From the NCBI GenBank assembly GCA_001692895.1, contig KV748239.1, forward strand, positions 62,001 through 126,000: DNA of 64,000 nt, written 5' to 3'. Made by a program: the position numbers and the translations under genes. This DNA is from Cenococcum geophilum 1.58 (lineage: Eukaryota; Ascomycota; Dothideomycetes; Gloniales; Gloniaceae). The notes below the pieces were generated by a model, which did not search any database, was not told the origin of the DNA, and saw only the letters and a program-made list of their open reading frames with translations. The stretch's first letter is position 1, and each line of letters opens with the position of its first letter. Shown here piece by piece: positions 34,518 through 46,660 of the stretch.

Positions 34518-35699
34518 ATGTACACACCCAATTCCAAATGGACATGGTCATTCGCCATCGTTGCTGTGGCCCAGGCGGCTGTAGCGTTGGCTCTTGAAGG
34601 GTATGTATTATCCCTCACGTGAGCAAAATAGAGAAGTGGCCTTCACAGAACCTGAGATTAATTTTGGTGAACATACCTGACTGATATATTCTGTTTAAAG
34701 GTACATATTCGGAAAATTCCAAGCTAGTCTAAAAGGCAAAGCGGAAAGCACACAACAATCCCGAACCATTCCTACTTATCTCGCCGTCTTCATGTTTGGC
34801 TACATTTACCAGCTAGTTCTCGTCTACGATGCTTTGCGGCTAAAAAATACCATTCAAGTCATCGGGCTTTGCTTGTACAATATTGGAATCCTTATATATG
34901 CCGCTATCCAAATGGATCAGATCAAGGACGCTGTGCACCAGTTGGATGTGCAGGGGAACATTGAGCATGGATTCTGGGAAATTGTGAAGCCAATTCTTAT
35001 TACCCTTCCTTGCCTCATGGCGTTGGGAACAGCGCTTTTATCATTCATTGCATGGAAGCTTTACGATGAATTTGCGTGGACAATCTACAAGCATATCAGC
35101 GCCGACTTGAGGCTCAAGAGGAGGTACTTGACATACCAGGTACACATGCCAAAATTCCTTCTGAAAAGTTTGATAGAAAAATAACGTGACACATCTAGAT
35201 TTATATCGCCCTTCTCAAATTCGATTTTTTCTTCTTCCTCGGCTTCACCGTTCAGTTTCTGGTCATTATCCACAACACTTCTGACGCCGAATACTACCTT
35301 ACTATTGTCGCTCTCCCTGTTACTTTGGTTCTCCTGCTTCTAGCTGCATACTGGACACGCAAGGAGTCAGTAGCCGGCATGATCTGTATCATCATCATCT
35401 ACTTCGCGGCTTTAGCCTACTTCCTCTTTAAGCTTGTTCGTATGTACAGCGCGAACAGCAGTCGCGTCCAGGACTATATGCCTGCCCGGCGTTCGCTCAC
35501 AAGTTTTGCCATTATCACGATTATGTTGTTAATGGTAACAATCATCATCGCATGCTGGTGCACCCACAATTTTAATAAGGGGTTGAAGCCGCATATCAGC
35601 AGAAGGAAGCCAGGCGCTGGCAATCATTCGGATAAGATGTATACAACAGAAATGCCAGCGTTGAGTGGGCCGGCCCCGAGCCGAATGACCATTGATTAG
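34518..35699 (+). CDS. UPF0658 Golgi-apparatus multi-pass membrane protein
   Basis: Three exons: 34518-34600, 34701-35139 and 35199-35699 (introns 100 and 59 nt), 340 residues, close to the S. pombe member of about 350. The start MYTPNSKWTWSF is a usual beginning for the family. Conserved stretches include VALALEG|YIFGKF, QLVLVYDALRLKNTIQVIGL and IYAAIQMDQI. About seven hydrophobic segments are spread over the length, and the tail is hydrophilic and Ser/Pro-rich. The family is named for Golgi localisation in fission yeast; the biochemical role is unknown. Its gene shares a 1.2-kb divergent promoter region with the PP4 subunit gene. Confidence 0.88.
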
Positions 35700-36527
35700 T
35701 TCATCGATTGGATTTCATGTACGAGAAGAAAAGTAAACGGGCAGATGTGAAGGATTGGTGCTACCTTGCATGTGTTCTTTTGGGCAGAGAAAGGCGTTAC
35801 GGCGATACTTGGGCCATGTCGAATTTTTGGGCTCTGCTTTTCTGAAGCTGGGTAGGGAAGCACTGCGCCATTTTGAGTGGTTAGACAGTGGGGTCTTCAT
35901 TCAGCGAAGCGGGATTTATATTTTATTTTTGGCTTTCTTTGTCATCTTGCTCTCACGGCCGCTGTATCACCTCCATTCCTTTTAGGACCTTTTATTTGTT
36001 GTTTTTCTCATACCCCCCTGAACAGCCTGCCATGGAATTGTCTGCTGCTCAACTGGAAGATGCCGTTGTTGAATTGAAGCGATTATGTGTGATATAGGGA
36101 TAGTTGGACTCGTTGGACTTGGTACGCTGTTCGTTTGAAATTGCTGCGTGACTAGGCTACGAGGAGGAGTATTATATTGTAGAATGAGAAGGAAATTTGC
36201 ATTCGCTATGCTCCGAACGCATTGTGCTGTGTATGAAGTGCAATAGACGTATCTCTAGCAACTCCCTTCTTGCTAGAGTCCGTTGGAAATGAAGTGTTTG
36301 CCTATAAAGCTAGCTTAAGCTGCCTCCGATGCTCAACGTCCAATACTGAATTCAGCCTTTGTCCGCGCATTTATCTACGAAGTCCAACTCCTATGTCAGG
36401 TATTTTTTTTGTACCAGAATGGTTGCGGGTTCGACACGTCGTCCGGGTTGAGATATGCTCGAATACTGGTGACTATAAGACTGGGTATGCCAAATTGCCT
36501 AGGTGCTGGGAAGAATGTGGAGGCCTT
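35700..36527. other. Convergent intergenic region
   Basis: Holds the 3' ends of the UPF0658 gene (plus) and the Sym1-like gene (minus). Several overlapping short frames were examined and none has family features or codon-like structure. Confidence 0.5.
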
Positions 36528-37518
36528 CTACGAAGGGGGGAGGTCGGAGTCACCGCTGCTGCCGCCGCCCTGGCTGTTCAGATAGCTGAGGTAGCAGTTC
36601 CAACCTAGAATAATTGACGTTTTAGCTTGTGTCTCTTCAATGGTTGTCTTCCACCATTCCGGGCCATATCTAGATCCACGTATTCGCTGCCAGTTTTCAA
36701 ACTCTGGTCCAAAAACTCACCCAAGCTAATCACATTCACGACCAAAACCCTATGCTCCAACGGCACAAACTTGAAGTTTGCCATCTGCACCCACGGCCAC
36801 ACCATCCAATTTTTGGTCAGCGCAGGCTTGTATGCCGCATCCAGTTTCTTCTGTGGTTTCGAGCCCTCTAGCATCGCCATTGTGCTTAGGAAGACAGCCA
36901 GGTTCGTCGGCGCGAATATGCACTGGTCGCAGGCAACACGTGCCAGGATGGTGCCGTTGGCGCTGGGTAGCTTGACTCGAGTTTGCAAGAATTTGAACCA
37001 GGCCGTTGCGGCTGGGCCAAAAATAGCTGGCAAAGCGTTAGTGGAGCATTTGACTAGATGAATGCAAAGAGAGAATGGCGTTTGATTAGGTTATAGTATA
37101 GAGGCGAGACTGAATACAGACAGGATGAATTGAGTAAGTTGGGAACGCGTACCTCCACCATAAAGCGCCATCCGGCCTGTTCGCGCTAGATCATGATTCT
37201 TAATGCCGGAGCGCTCGACACCTTGCTGGGCCATGGTATCGCCCGTTGCAAAGAGGACCTGCGGATTACGGAAAACACATTAGCGGTGTTCAGGTGTGCG
37301 TTGAGGCAAGATTGTTCAAGTTGTGGTACTTCAGATATGGTTCATGACTGGATATATGCTATGCTGTATGTTGGTTTGCAGAAATTGAGCGAGACATACC
37401 GCCGTGGTTACACCCTGTGTCAATAATGGCGCTGTGCGTAGCTTTGCTTTGTACCTGCAATTGCCAATGAGGGAGAGGAAACAACTACTTTGCGAAGGGA
37501 AATTTACCAGCGAAGCAT
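36528..37518 (-). CDS. SYM1: Sym1/Mpv17/PMP22-family membrane protein
   Basis: Five exons on the minus strand: 37518-37508, 37454-37400, 37258-37153, 37026-36721 and 36604-36528; introns 53, 141, 126 and 116 nt; 184 residues, the usual length. The first exon is only 11 nt (MLR plus two bases of Trp). Reading across exons gives MLRWYKAKL, the LFATGD.MAQQ segment, [25 protein letters not shown] and the family signature [22 protein letters not shown], ending NCYLSYLNS. Four hydrophobic segments are expected. In yeast Sym1 is a mitochondrial inner-membrane protein needed at high temperature with ethanol; Mpv17 is its animal counterpart. Without the last splice the frame would run into an unrelated tail. 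Confidence 0.9.
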
Positions 37519-37839
37519 TGTGGTTGATTTAGTAAAGAATTGATTAACCATGTAAAAATGGAATATGTGCAGGGAATTTAAGGAGTGACAGTGTACGGAA
37601 AAGAGAGAGGTAGTTGGTGAAGGAAAGACGCAAGTTGTGCTTGCTAGGTTAGGGAATACAATGATGTCGCTTTCTGCAGGGAACCCGCCAATCCCCTGGG
37701 CATGAAACTTCACGATAGCACCTGACCAATCCCAGCACTAAACCAGAAGGGCGGTGAAGGCGGATGGAATACCCCTTTTGGTAACCAACCCCTTTGCATC
37801 CCCCCACGCTATTTGTTTAGGGCAGTGGTAGATTGACAC
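37519..37839. other. Promoter of the Sym1-like gene
   Basis: Non-coding; the minus-strand frame over 37504-37713 has no family resemblance and overlaps the true start. Confidence 0.5.
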
Positions 37840-38092
37840 CCAATTAATACGCGGACATCCCTCCTGATTTAGTTTAATCATTCCTGATCAAGTTAAAACA
37901 TCACGTGCTTCTAAGCTCGCAACCGCAGGTGTACAATTTTCTAGAGCTTGTAAAGTGTTACGGGTATAAAAGTCGTATTTTAAATAATTTAATTTTTGCG
38001 GTTTAAATGTAAAGGAGTTAAACGTATGTTTTTTAACTTAATCAGAAAGAACCTAAATTAAGTCAGGAGGGGGTGTCCGCATATCAATTAGG
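37840..38092. mobile_element. MITE with long terminal inverted repeats (253 bp)
   Basis: The left arm (37840-37902) and right arm (about 38029-38092) pair over roughly 60 bp with scattered transitions. The shared pattern includes GCGGACATCCCTCCTGA versus the reverse complement GCGGACACCCCCTCCTGA, then GATCAAGTTAAAA versus GATTAAGTTAAAA. The middle is AT-rich and non-coding. No unambiguous target duplication is seen. Differences between the arms are mostly C/T, fitting mild RIP. Confidence 0.7.
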
Positions 38093-38898
38093 ACTGCTGT
38101 CCTTTGTTTATCCCGGTTTAATGCTCCTTCAGGGTCCCTTAAACTCTCTCAAAGTTTCCAGACGTGAAAGGATGTATAATCTATAACCATATTCAATTTC
38201 CAGCTTCATAACCTCTCTCCACACTATCTAGGTATCTCAGATTGACCCATCCTAGTGAAAAGCATGAAAGAATAGAGCCGCAGTCTGCAAATCTCGCATT
38301 AGCTGCGAGACGCACCACGGTCCCGCCCTGAGACCTTTATGAGCTAGTGAGTGAAAAGAACAAAGGACCTAATCCCACCACAGCATACCGCGGGGGTGCC
38401 AATAAGCACAATGGCCCGATTAACGAATGCCTCCTCCGCTTGATTACCTGTTTTGGAGCAGCGAAGGACGGCAACGAAATAGTCCAAAACGTCTGACTTG
38501 TACACTTGACAAAGGAAATAAAGACAAAAACACCTATTGATTGAAGGTACTCAATCGCACGCCCCACGAAGATATTCTCCTTTGTTCGCCCGCTCCGCGT
38601 ACACCTTTGCTGGAAGTAAAATGAAGTTTTCGAGGAGACACAGATGAAGACCAAAAAGGAGGGAGAAAATGCCGGAAATCAATACAAATCAACTCCCTGC
38701 GCCGCCTAATGCAGATTTCCCAACCTTTCGTACTATCACCGAAACACGACTGGACAAAAGTATGCGAGGCCAAAAGACCAAGACATAGCAAAGCACACTG
38801 ATGTTCAAAGAAGCTCCACCAGCATTCCGTCTAATCATGCAAACTTTGGAAATAACAGAGCAATCAAATGTAACCGCTGCTTAGGACGAGCTTCGGAG
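38093..38898. other. Intergenic, downstream of the Kin4-like gene
   Basis: Non-coding as far as I can see. It lies between the MITE and the stop codon of the kinase gene. Confidence 0.5.
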
Positions 38899-41800
38899 TC
38901 ATCGATCCTCTTTTCCTCTCTGTTTGCCTATTCTTCGGAAAATATCCATGACTCTCTTTGCTGACCCTGAACTTCCACCGTGGTGTCCTTGTTGCCGCTC
39001 GTCATATGCATCAGCAAACTTGCGACTCTTTTGCAACACACCCGGCCGGTCGCGGCCTTGCTGAGGAGAATCATAGCTGTTGAAGCCAGCTGGGTACTGA
39101 TGACGATGAGACTGAGGCACCACAGGCTCTGAAGCCTCAGAATCATTGGCATGATGGTAGGGCCTTTCACGATATGGTTGAGAGGCAGGATGCGGCGCAT
39201 TAGGGCCAGGGAATTTGTCATCACCAATCGGCGGTAGATAGTTTTGGCCGGTAAATTGGGTCTGCTGTGCAGGTGCCGAGGATGGTGCACCGCCCCTCGT
39301 TTCCCGTACGCGCTGTGAGGGGCTATCCCGAGAGCGGTCAAGCTGCCCATCATAGAGGACCGGTATTGTACTTCCCGTAGTGCTTTGGCTTGGTGAGCGA
39401 CTTTCACCTCTCCCAAACGCCATAGTTGGTCGTGTTTGGCCTCTGCTGCGTGGGGCCGCCCCTGCTGATCGACGTGGATCTGTCGTTGAGTACGACGTTG
39501 AGGGTGGAACTGGTTCCTTTTCCTTGTGTCCAACAAAATTCTTCGATAATGACGCGGGTATCAAGGAAAACCTTCTTGTTGACTTAGTAGCCCCGGATTG
39601 ATCAGGATTCTTCCGGCTGAAGCTAAAGGAGGTCCGACGTGAGGATTCTGTTGACTGCCGAGGAGCGTCGTCAGCTGCAATAGGGACAGCCATACTTGTC
39701 GGAGGATAGGACTTCTGGGCTTTTTGTTGGTTCTGATCATGGGATGTTCTGCTACTGAAGATGGATGCAACTCTTCCGAACGTCTCGCTGACGGTGTTGG
39801 ATCGTTTATGTCCTCTCTGATTGCCATTTTGGGCGTCTGAAGCTGAGCTCTGCTGGTAACTTGCGGGAAGTCGTTGCGTGCTTGGTCGTCCTATAGATGG
39901 GTCTCCTATCATGGGCTCTGGTTGTGATAGAGGAGCAGAGATAGAGTATTGCTTTCCCTTAGGCTGAGAAAAGCGACCCTGAGCATTTGTAGGAGCGACT
40001 GTTGCTGCGGCTGGCTGACCATAGGAATTACCGCGTGAGGGTAACCTTGAGCCTCCACCAATAGTGCCTCCGGTAGAAGGCCTAGTACTAGACGTAACGG
40101 GTGCATTGCCGAAGGCAGTTGAATCAGAGACTGCTCGTGGGGCATCTCGAGCAGGTCGCGTAGGCGGTGGCATACTTGAAGACGCTGGTGAGGGTCGCGT
40201 TTGTGTCCGTATGTTAGTAGTGGAAGATTGGTATTCGTCCGCTGGAGGAACTTCGATTGGCCCTTGTTCCGTCTTGACACGCGTTCTTGGAGTTCCAGAG
40301 GCGGTAGCACTGGAAGAGGCGGCTGGAGGTGATGCCTCCCCGCGTATAGTTTGCGACTGAGGAGCCACATACTCGACTTGAACTGTTCGACGCTTGGTAT
40401 CACGTTGGCCTTTGGTTTTGTCTGCTTGCTCTGCTCTGTTGACATTGCCATGCTTTGGTGTAAGGCCTCCAACAGGGGAAACAGCAGTATGAGGCTTCCC
40501 TGGCTCTCTAACAGATGCACTGCGGGCAAGCATAGGTGTTTCAAACGGATCTTCTATAGAGCAGTTAGCATGTCCTCTCCCACGGACTGAGGCACTCATT
40601 AGGGGGGGATTAAATTGGCTTAGCTTACGGGAAGTGACCGTGGTATTGGCAATATCGCTTGACGTGGTTGTGCTGCTAGTAATAAATCCAACCACGTGGG
40701 CATAGTCGCTGAGCCAGCTGTGCCGAGCGACCTCAAATAGATCCGCCCGCTTTCGCGGATCAGGTACGAGGATGCGCTTCAGTAAGTCCCTTGCGTGGGG
40801 AGTGACGTATTCTGGGAAAGTGAGAGGTGTTGATACAATGTATTTGTATAAGAGGTTGATGTTGTCTCCTTCAGGATTGGCAGGATCGTCGTCAAATGGT
40901 AGATATCCAGCCAACATGGCATACTGCGAGGATCGCTATTAATCAAGCCGCGACTTGCAATTGACAGGGTATCGAACTTACCAAGATTACGCCACAGCTC
41001 CAGACGTCCACCTTTCGCCCTGTGTATAACGAGTCGCTGACAACAAGTTCCGGCGCAGCATAGCACGGACTGCCACAGCTCGTTTGCATAAGATCTCCCC
41101 GTCGGCGTCCTTCATCATTGACCTGTTCCAGATTCATTTTCTTCACAAATTCCCTATTGGTCAGGTTGTATTCAATCTCGTCCCCTAGTTCGTCATTCGG
41201 GTCGAACGTGTTTGCAAATCCAAAGTCTGTAATGATGATGTTACGGTTTCTGTCGAGCAGGAGGTTTTCAAGTTTAAGATCCCTATGCACAATACCTTTT
41301 TTATGCAAGTAGCCAACTCCAGATATTAGTTGAGCGAAGAGTCGACGAGCTGCGTTATCCTTGAGATATCGGTGGTTAAGGATGTAGTCGAACAGCTCTC
41401 CCCCTGATGCATACTCAAGGATGATCCCAATATGCCGTTCGGTTTCCACCATCTCGTGTAGGCGGACGATATTCGGATGCTCCAGACCACGGAGAATTTG
41501 AATTTCCCGATAAATCTTAGCTATTCGATTTTGATTCGATCCCAGGGTCTCGCGTCGGATTAATTTGATAGCAACTTCAACGCCGCCATCTTTCTTCCAG
41601 CCCATCTTGACCTTGCCAAATTCCCCTTCTCCCAGGGTCTGACCAAGAACATACTCTCCAAATTTCGTGTGCTTCCTGGAGCCTTCCGACTTTGAATGAT
41701 CCTGCCGGCTTTTACCAGCTCCTCGGCCGCCATCATCCACACCTTCACTTCCTACAAGGCCAAGACCTGTTATCGGTGTGATATCAGCACCGACAGGGAC

Positions 41801-42577
41801 AGGTCTTGCCTCTGCCTGGCGTGCTTCTTCGCGTGCGATATCCTCTTGAGGATCTGCAACCACTAACCGGTTGATTACTGTGCTTTCTTCTCTTGGTAAG
41901 CTTGTTCCCACTGGTGGTTGTCCAACTGCGTTTGCGGAGCGGCTGTGTGTAGGTTGTGCAGGTGAATGTTTTGCCCTGTTTGATCCGCTGCCTTGGTGAC
42001 GAGGACCGTCTTTTGGAGAGGGATGTGCTTTCCGTCGTGGCTGAGCTGCGTTTGCAGCAGCTGTAGCTGAGTCGTCGCGAATATTCTCCCTATCACTTCC
42101 ACTACCGTATCCGGCTGCATGCTGTTGCACCGCCCTCGAAGATGATGGACGATCGTCTGGAGATCTTGTGGCCAACTGGGACCCAGAAGCAGCAGTAGTA
42201 GAAGTATGGTTTCGGTGGTGAGAAGACGTACGCGGTGGGGGTACGGGAGGTCCGCCAGCTGAATTGTACGCGGAGGTTACTGGGGTAGACATTACAGGAG
42301 ATGCATGCGTTGAGGGAGGAAGTGGTTGGCCACGGGGAGTAGTTAGATTCGATGTGGTCGATCCTGCGGGTGAATAGTGATTTTGAGGCGTTGTGGGAGT
42401 GTTTGAAGACGCGCCATTTCCACTTGGTCGTCTTGAAGGTTTTCTTGATGATCCTGGGGAATTTGCTACATTCGGTGATGGTTGGTTATAGTATTGATCC
42501 CGACCGTGCGAAGATTGTTGCTGGTACTCTCGATTTGATATTGCTGGTCCACTAGCCTGCACTGCTGCAGAAGACAT
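38899..42577 (-). CDS. KIN4: Kin4-type serine/threonine protein kinase
   Basis: Two exons on the minus strand, 42577-40982 and 40923-38899, joined in phase 0 across a 58-nt intron inside the kinase domain (GVIL|YAMLAGYLPFDDD); 1206 residues. The first 300 residues are Ser/Pro/Gln-rich. The kinase domain covers about 305-600, with GEGEFGKV, HRDLKLEN (catalytic Asp 433), DFG at 451-453, APE at 508-510 and DVWSCGVIL. A 54-residue DFG-to-APE segment is longer than in most kinases and characteristic of Kin4/Frk1-like CAMK relatives, as is the SWLSDYAHV end. A very long, disordered, basic C-terminal tail follows. In budding yeast Kin4 acts in the spindle position checkpoint; the role here is inferred. 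The isolated frame starting inside the domain at 40917 is exon 2. Confidence 0.87.
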
Positions 42578-44560
42578 CCTACTCTACCGCTGATGGCGGA
42601 AGATGATGGCCAGCCGACAGAGGCTTTACCCACGTGCTGAGGCCGGCACTCTCCAAGTATATCAGGGCCTCGAATTGCTTCTGTTGTGGCAGACGGCGTA
42701 GGATCGGTGGTGCATGAATGCCTCAGGCGGCAGCGGCAGTCGGTATCAACGCAGACTCTTGTCGCAAAGGCGTCTGCGGAGAATTGGGTGCGGCGACGGG
42801 CGCTGTCGAGCGGGAACTAATGGGGACCGTGAATGTTGATGAGCTCCGTCAAGACCAACATGTGCAGCTTTCACATGCAGCGCGGTTTGATAGCGTTGAA
42901 GCGAGCGTGTTGGTCCGGATTATCAGCCTCAGGCGCGCAGCGGCTGGCGCTGGCAGACTGACAACAGCGAATGGCACCTGGCAGCACCGTTGGAGCGCAG
43001 CTACCGGCGGTCGTCTTTAAGATTGACGTGAGTGGAGGGGAGAGGGAGAAGTTCGAACGGTAGGTTGCGGCTGCCGAGAGAGCTTGCGGCGGACAAGCAG
43101 TTGCAATTTCGCTTTTCGGCCCTCAGGCTTGGATAGGGGTTGACGGTTTGGCGGGCATAAGCCACTTTGGAAGCACCCAGGCTCGGTTAACATTAGCAAT
43201 CTACAACAGCAATCGACATGCAGACAGGTATTCTGCTGCCTTTGCCTTATGGACGATCCATTTGAAGAGTCCCGGTCGACACTGTGGACAGGAGCAGGGA
43301 GCCGGGGCACGCAGCAGCTGAGAGGAGGGTGTCTCGTTGTCAACAACGCCCGCCCAGCCACCCTCGCCGACAACAGAAAGGAGCTGTGAGCCGAGATCGT
43401 AGCTGTTTCAAAACTTGCTCGGCCTGGACGACTCTGCAACCTGGTACGTAGGGATGCTGCAAATGAGCTTCATGCCGCGAGCATGGGAAACTGCTTCACC
43501 CTTGACACACATCTTGTGTTGCTATGAATATGCCCTCTTCCACTGACCTACTCGCTCTCTGCGACATCTGCAGCACTAATGAGAAGTGGTCCGTTCTTAA
43601 TTTTACAAATATCTTAGGACTGCATGATAACACGGGAGCCCAAATACTTTTGCTTTTTCAGAAGCTTCTTTTTTGTTCTCCAGGTATTCACGGGCAGGCT
43701 AGCACGCGTTTGCTTCTCGTCAGGATTCGATAAGAGTCAAATCACGATAGGTCTCGCAGTGTTTTCCTGGCAAAGCTATTGGAAAACATCAACTTTAGCA
43801 TCATCAGCTCCACACCGGCTGCAGAGCGTTCTCATCGCGATAACAAAGGCGCCTCCGAATACTGCGGACCGCCCAAAACAACAAGGAACCTTGCTATCGG
43901 CAATCACTTACCAATTACAGGATGACTCGCAGGTCGCCTCGAGTTGTCGCATTTATATCGACCGAGGATCCCAGTCGGGACTTTCATTGCTGTTTAGCAT
44001 CGCGGAGGCTAAAAATTATACAGATCAGCCTGCTATTGTAGGAAATGGCATATGCCTGCCAGTTGAGCATTTAGCACATTTCTACGAACAATCAAATCTG
44101 GCTTGCGTTAATGCCCACCCAACGATGTTGGTCTAGTGGATTGAATTTCTCAATCCCTGCTTGCCTCTAATAGCTATTCGGTAAGAGCTAACAGAAGACG
44201 TTCTGACATGCAATTCCAATTTTCGAGAGTTCATGCGATAGCTGCTCAATCTCCTCCAAATCATTCCATAGCATTTATATGATTTTTATAGACTATGTAT
44301 CTCTATTTCAAATATTTCCAAACCCATATTATCTCATTTGTGCCCCAGAATCCCCCAACTGACTTTACAAAATGTTATCGGGCTATCCATAAGTGACATG
44401 TTTAATGCTTGCATATTATCAGTTATTAACATCGCCAATGACAATCGGCGCGCTCTTATGAAATCGTACCAGTACTTTGATTGTTGCCGATGCACCAAAA
44501 AGATGCTATCAAAATGGTAACTGCCGCTTGGATCCGTCGCACACTATCGACCAAACCATT
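42578..44560. other. Long intergenic region upstream of the kinase gene
   Basis: About 2 kb without a recognisable gene. The part next to the kinase (42600-43500) is GC-richer and probably promoter and 5' UTR. Frames at 42718-43020, 43017-43439 and 43624-44136 have no domain, hydrophobic pattern or repeat structure that I recognise. Confidence 0.5.
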
Positions 44561-46473
44561 TCACATCTTGATCTCTGACGGAATACTGATCTGTAGGATG
44601 TCCACCCCCTTCTTGATTTCACTCTTGCTTGGCATCTTATTCCGCCTCATCAACTCGGCACTCTGGGACATATAAGGGTCTTTCATCATACTTGCGACTG
44701 CTACTACTGTTTCTCCTTGGGTATAGTAAGCCACAAAGGATGGTTTTTCGGGCTCGCCAGTGATAACAATGTCATCGTATCCGCGGACTGTGTTGCCGCA
44801 GTACCTGAGCTGCGATCCTAAGGCAGACCAGAAGACCGGAATGAAAGGTTTTGGTTTGGCGCCTGGATTTGTAATTGCGTTGGCAACGGCACGACCAGAA
44901 TTTTGTGCAACATTCCAATGCTCGATACGAATAGGTTTACCATCACCTCCAGGGCCGTAATAGGGGTATGTTGCTATATCTCCGATAGCATAGACATCCG
45001 TAAGGCCCTCCACAGCGAAAAATTCGTCCACTCTCAACGAACCATCTTTCTCCAACTGAACTCCTTCATTATCCTTCAAGTATTCAGTGGCTGGCGCGAC
45101 CCCGACACCTTCAATAACCAAGTCGGCCTCCAGCGCCGTGCCATCTTTCAGGTGCACAGTACCAACTTTGGAAGAGTCGCTGTCAGAGGGTGTCGCCTTG
45201 TCCACGGATGCTTCCATGTAGAACTTCACACCATTTTTCTCGAGGAGTCTTCTAAAGATTTCGCCAACCTCAGCGCCCATGACACGTTCCATAGGTGCTA
45301 TAAAGCTTTTAGACTTTGAGATGCATACTAGGGCAGGGTTATCACCTTTCTCCATGCCTACCACCGTCACATCGTTCTTCATACTCGCAAGGCAATTGGC
45401 AACTTCCATACCAATGAATGAGCTTCCAACGATTACGATCTTTTTACCATTGTCTCCAACCGCCTTCAATATTCCTTGCGTATCAGGGATCGTACGTAGA
45501 ACGAAGACATTCCCAAGATCACCCTTCAGCCCTGGGAGAGGTAGCCACCTTGGTGTGCCTCCGGTAGCTAGGACGAGTTTCGTGTAGTCATATGTCGTTC
45601 CTGAGGTAGTTGAAACCGTTTTAGCCGCGAAGTCTACTTTAAACACTTCATCCTCTATGATATCAATGGAGGACTCCTTGTAGAAATCCTGGGATCTCCA
45701 TGCAACCTTGGATACATCCGCCATCAGAGCCTTAGATAACTTGGTTCGATCGATTGGTCTGTAGCCTTCTTTGGATAGAACAGTAATATGACCAGTGTAT
45801 CCGCCACCGCGAAGGCCTTCGATAGTTCCGATTGTCCCGCTTCCACTGTTTGATGCCGAGTTAGATATTTAGAATACCATAACTCTTATGGTTAACTTAG
45901 CCTAACCCTCCAATTACAAGAACCTTTTCAGAGCTCTTAGCCGAACATCTAACATTTAGGACTCTCCTGTTTGCTTTGATCGTCGCTTCCTCGCCTTTAA
46001 TATATACTACACCATCCCTCTGCACTATTTCGTATTTCGATAGAGGGTCTAGCGCAGGTGCGTCCTCGACGTCTCCGGTTGCGATATTGAAGCAAGCTAG
46101 TAGTACTGTTAATATTAAAGCTAGAATCGTTTTCTTAGACAACATTACCTCCATGCCATGGACAAGTTAATCTTCCTTCTCCAGTGACAACACCAAGTTT
46201 CAAGGGAGCTCCGTAATGTGTGCAATTGGCACTTGTAGCATGGACCTGATCTTTCACTTTGACGAGCAACACTTTGCCCTTCTCAATCCCTTCTACTTCA
46301 GCTTCCTGCTTCTCGCCGTTCTTTAGATCGAGAGATGTGATGCCTTTAAGTCTATATTCTTGGGCCATTGTTCTTATACTTGTGCTGAGAGCTGCTTGCT
46401 GAAGAGCCGAGTGGACCTGTAGAGGTTTGTTTAGGTGCCGAGAGGTGAAGTGAACAAGTCGTCGCGAAAGCAT
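44561..46473 (-). CDS. AIF-like flavoprotein oxidoreductase with N-terminal Rieske domain
   Basis: Three exons on the minus strand: 46473-46149, 46096-45907 and 45845-44561 (introns 52 and 61 nt), 599 residues. Residues 1-36 (MLSRRLVHFTSRHLNK...) look like a mitochondrial presequence. The Rieske [2Fe-2S] ligands are C84-x-H86 and C104-x2-H107, the second pair in CPWHGACF split by intron 1. The FAD dinucleotide fold is VLVIGGGSGT at about 167-176, split by intron 2. The NAD(P)H fold is IVIVGSSFIGMEVA, and VYAIGDIA closes the FAD site. The same Rieske plus oxidoreductase layout is found in animal AIFM3 and fission-yeast Aif1-like proteins. It is probably a mitochondrial NAD(P)H-dependent redox protein; its partner is unknown. 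The TTG-started extension to 46506 is not needed. Confidence 0.9.
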
Positions 46474-46660
46474 GAAAGGTAGAGGTAGATGCAGCGAGGA
46501 GCGCAAGATGGTGGGGGTGCTTACTGCAGCGCTTACTGCAGTGCTTACTCTTTATTTCACGGCAGTTGATTCGTTAAATCAGTGTTCGCATCATGATGCA
46601 CCCAATTTTCGAGGACGGGAATGACGGCATAGTCTGATCGGCTAGCTTTATCGATAACTA

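Noticed and set aside
38928-39536. 202-residue minus-strand frame and similar frames at 39909-40544
   Set aside because: Alternative frames of the low-complexity kinase tail; the kinase frame runs through them without stops.
43624-44136. 170-residue plus-strand frame upstream of the kinase
   Set aside because: No domain, no start-context support and no recognisable relatives; it could be noise in a long intergenic region.
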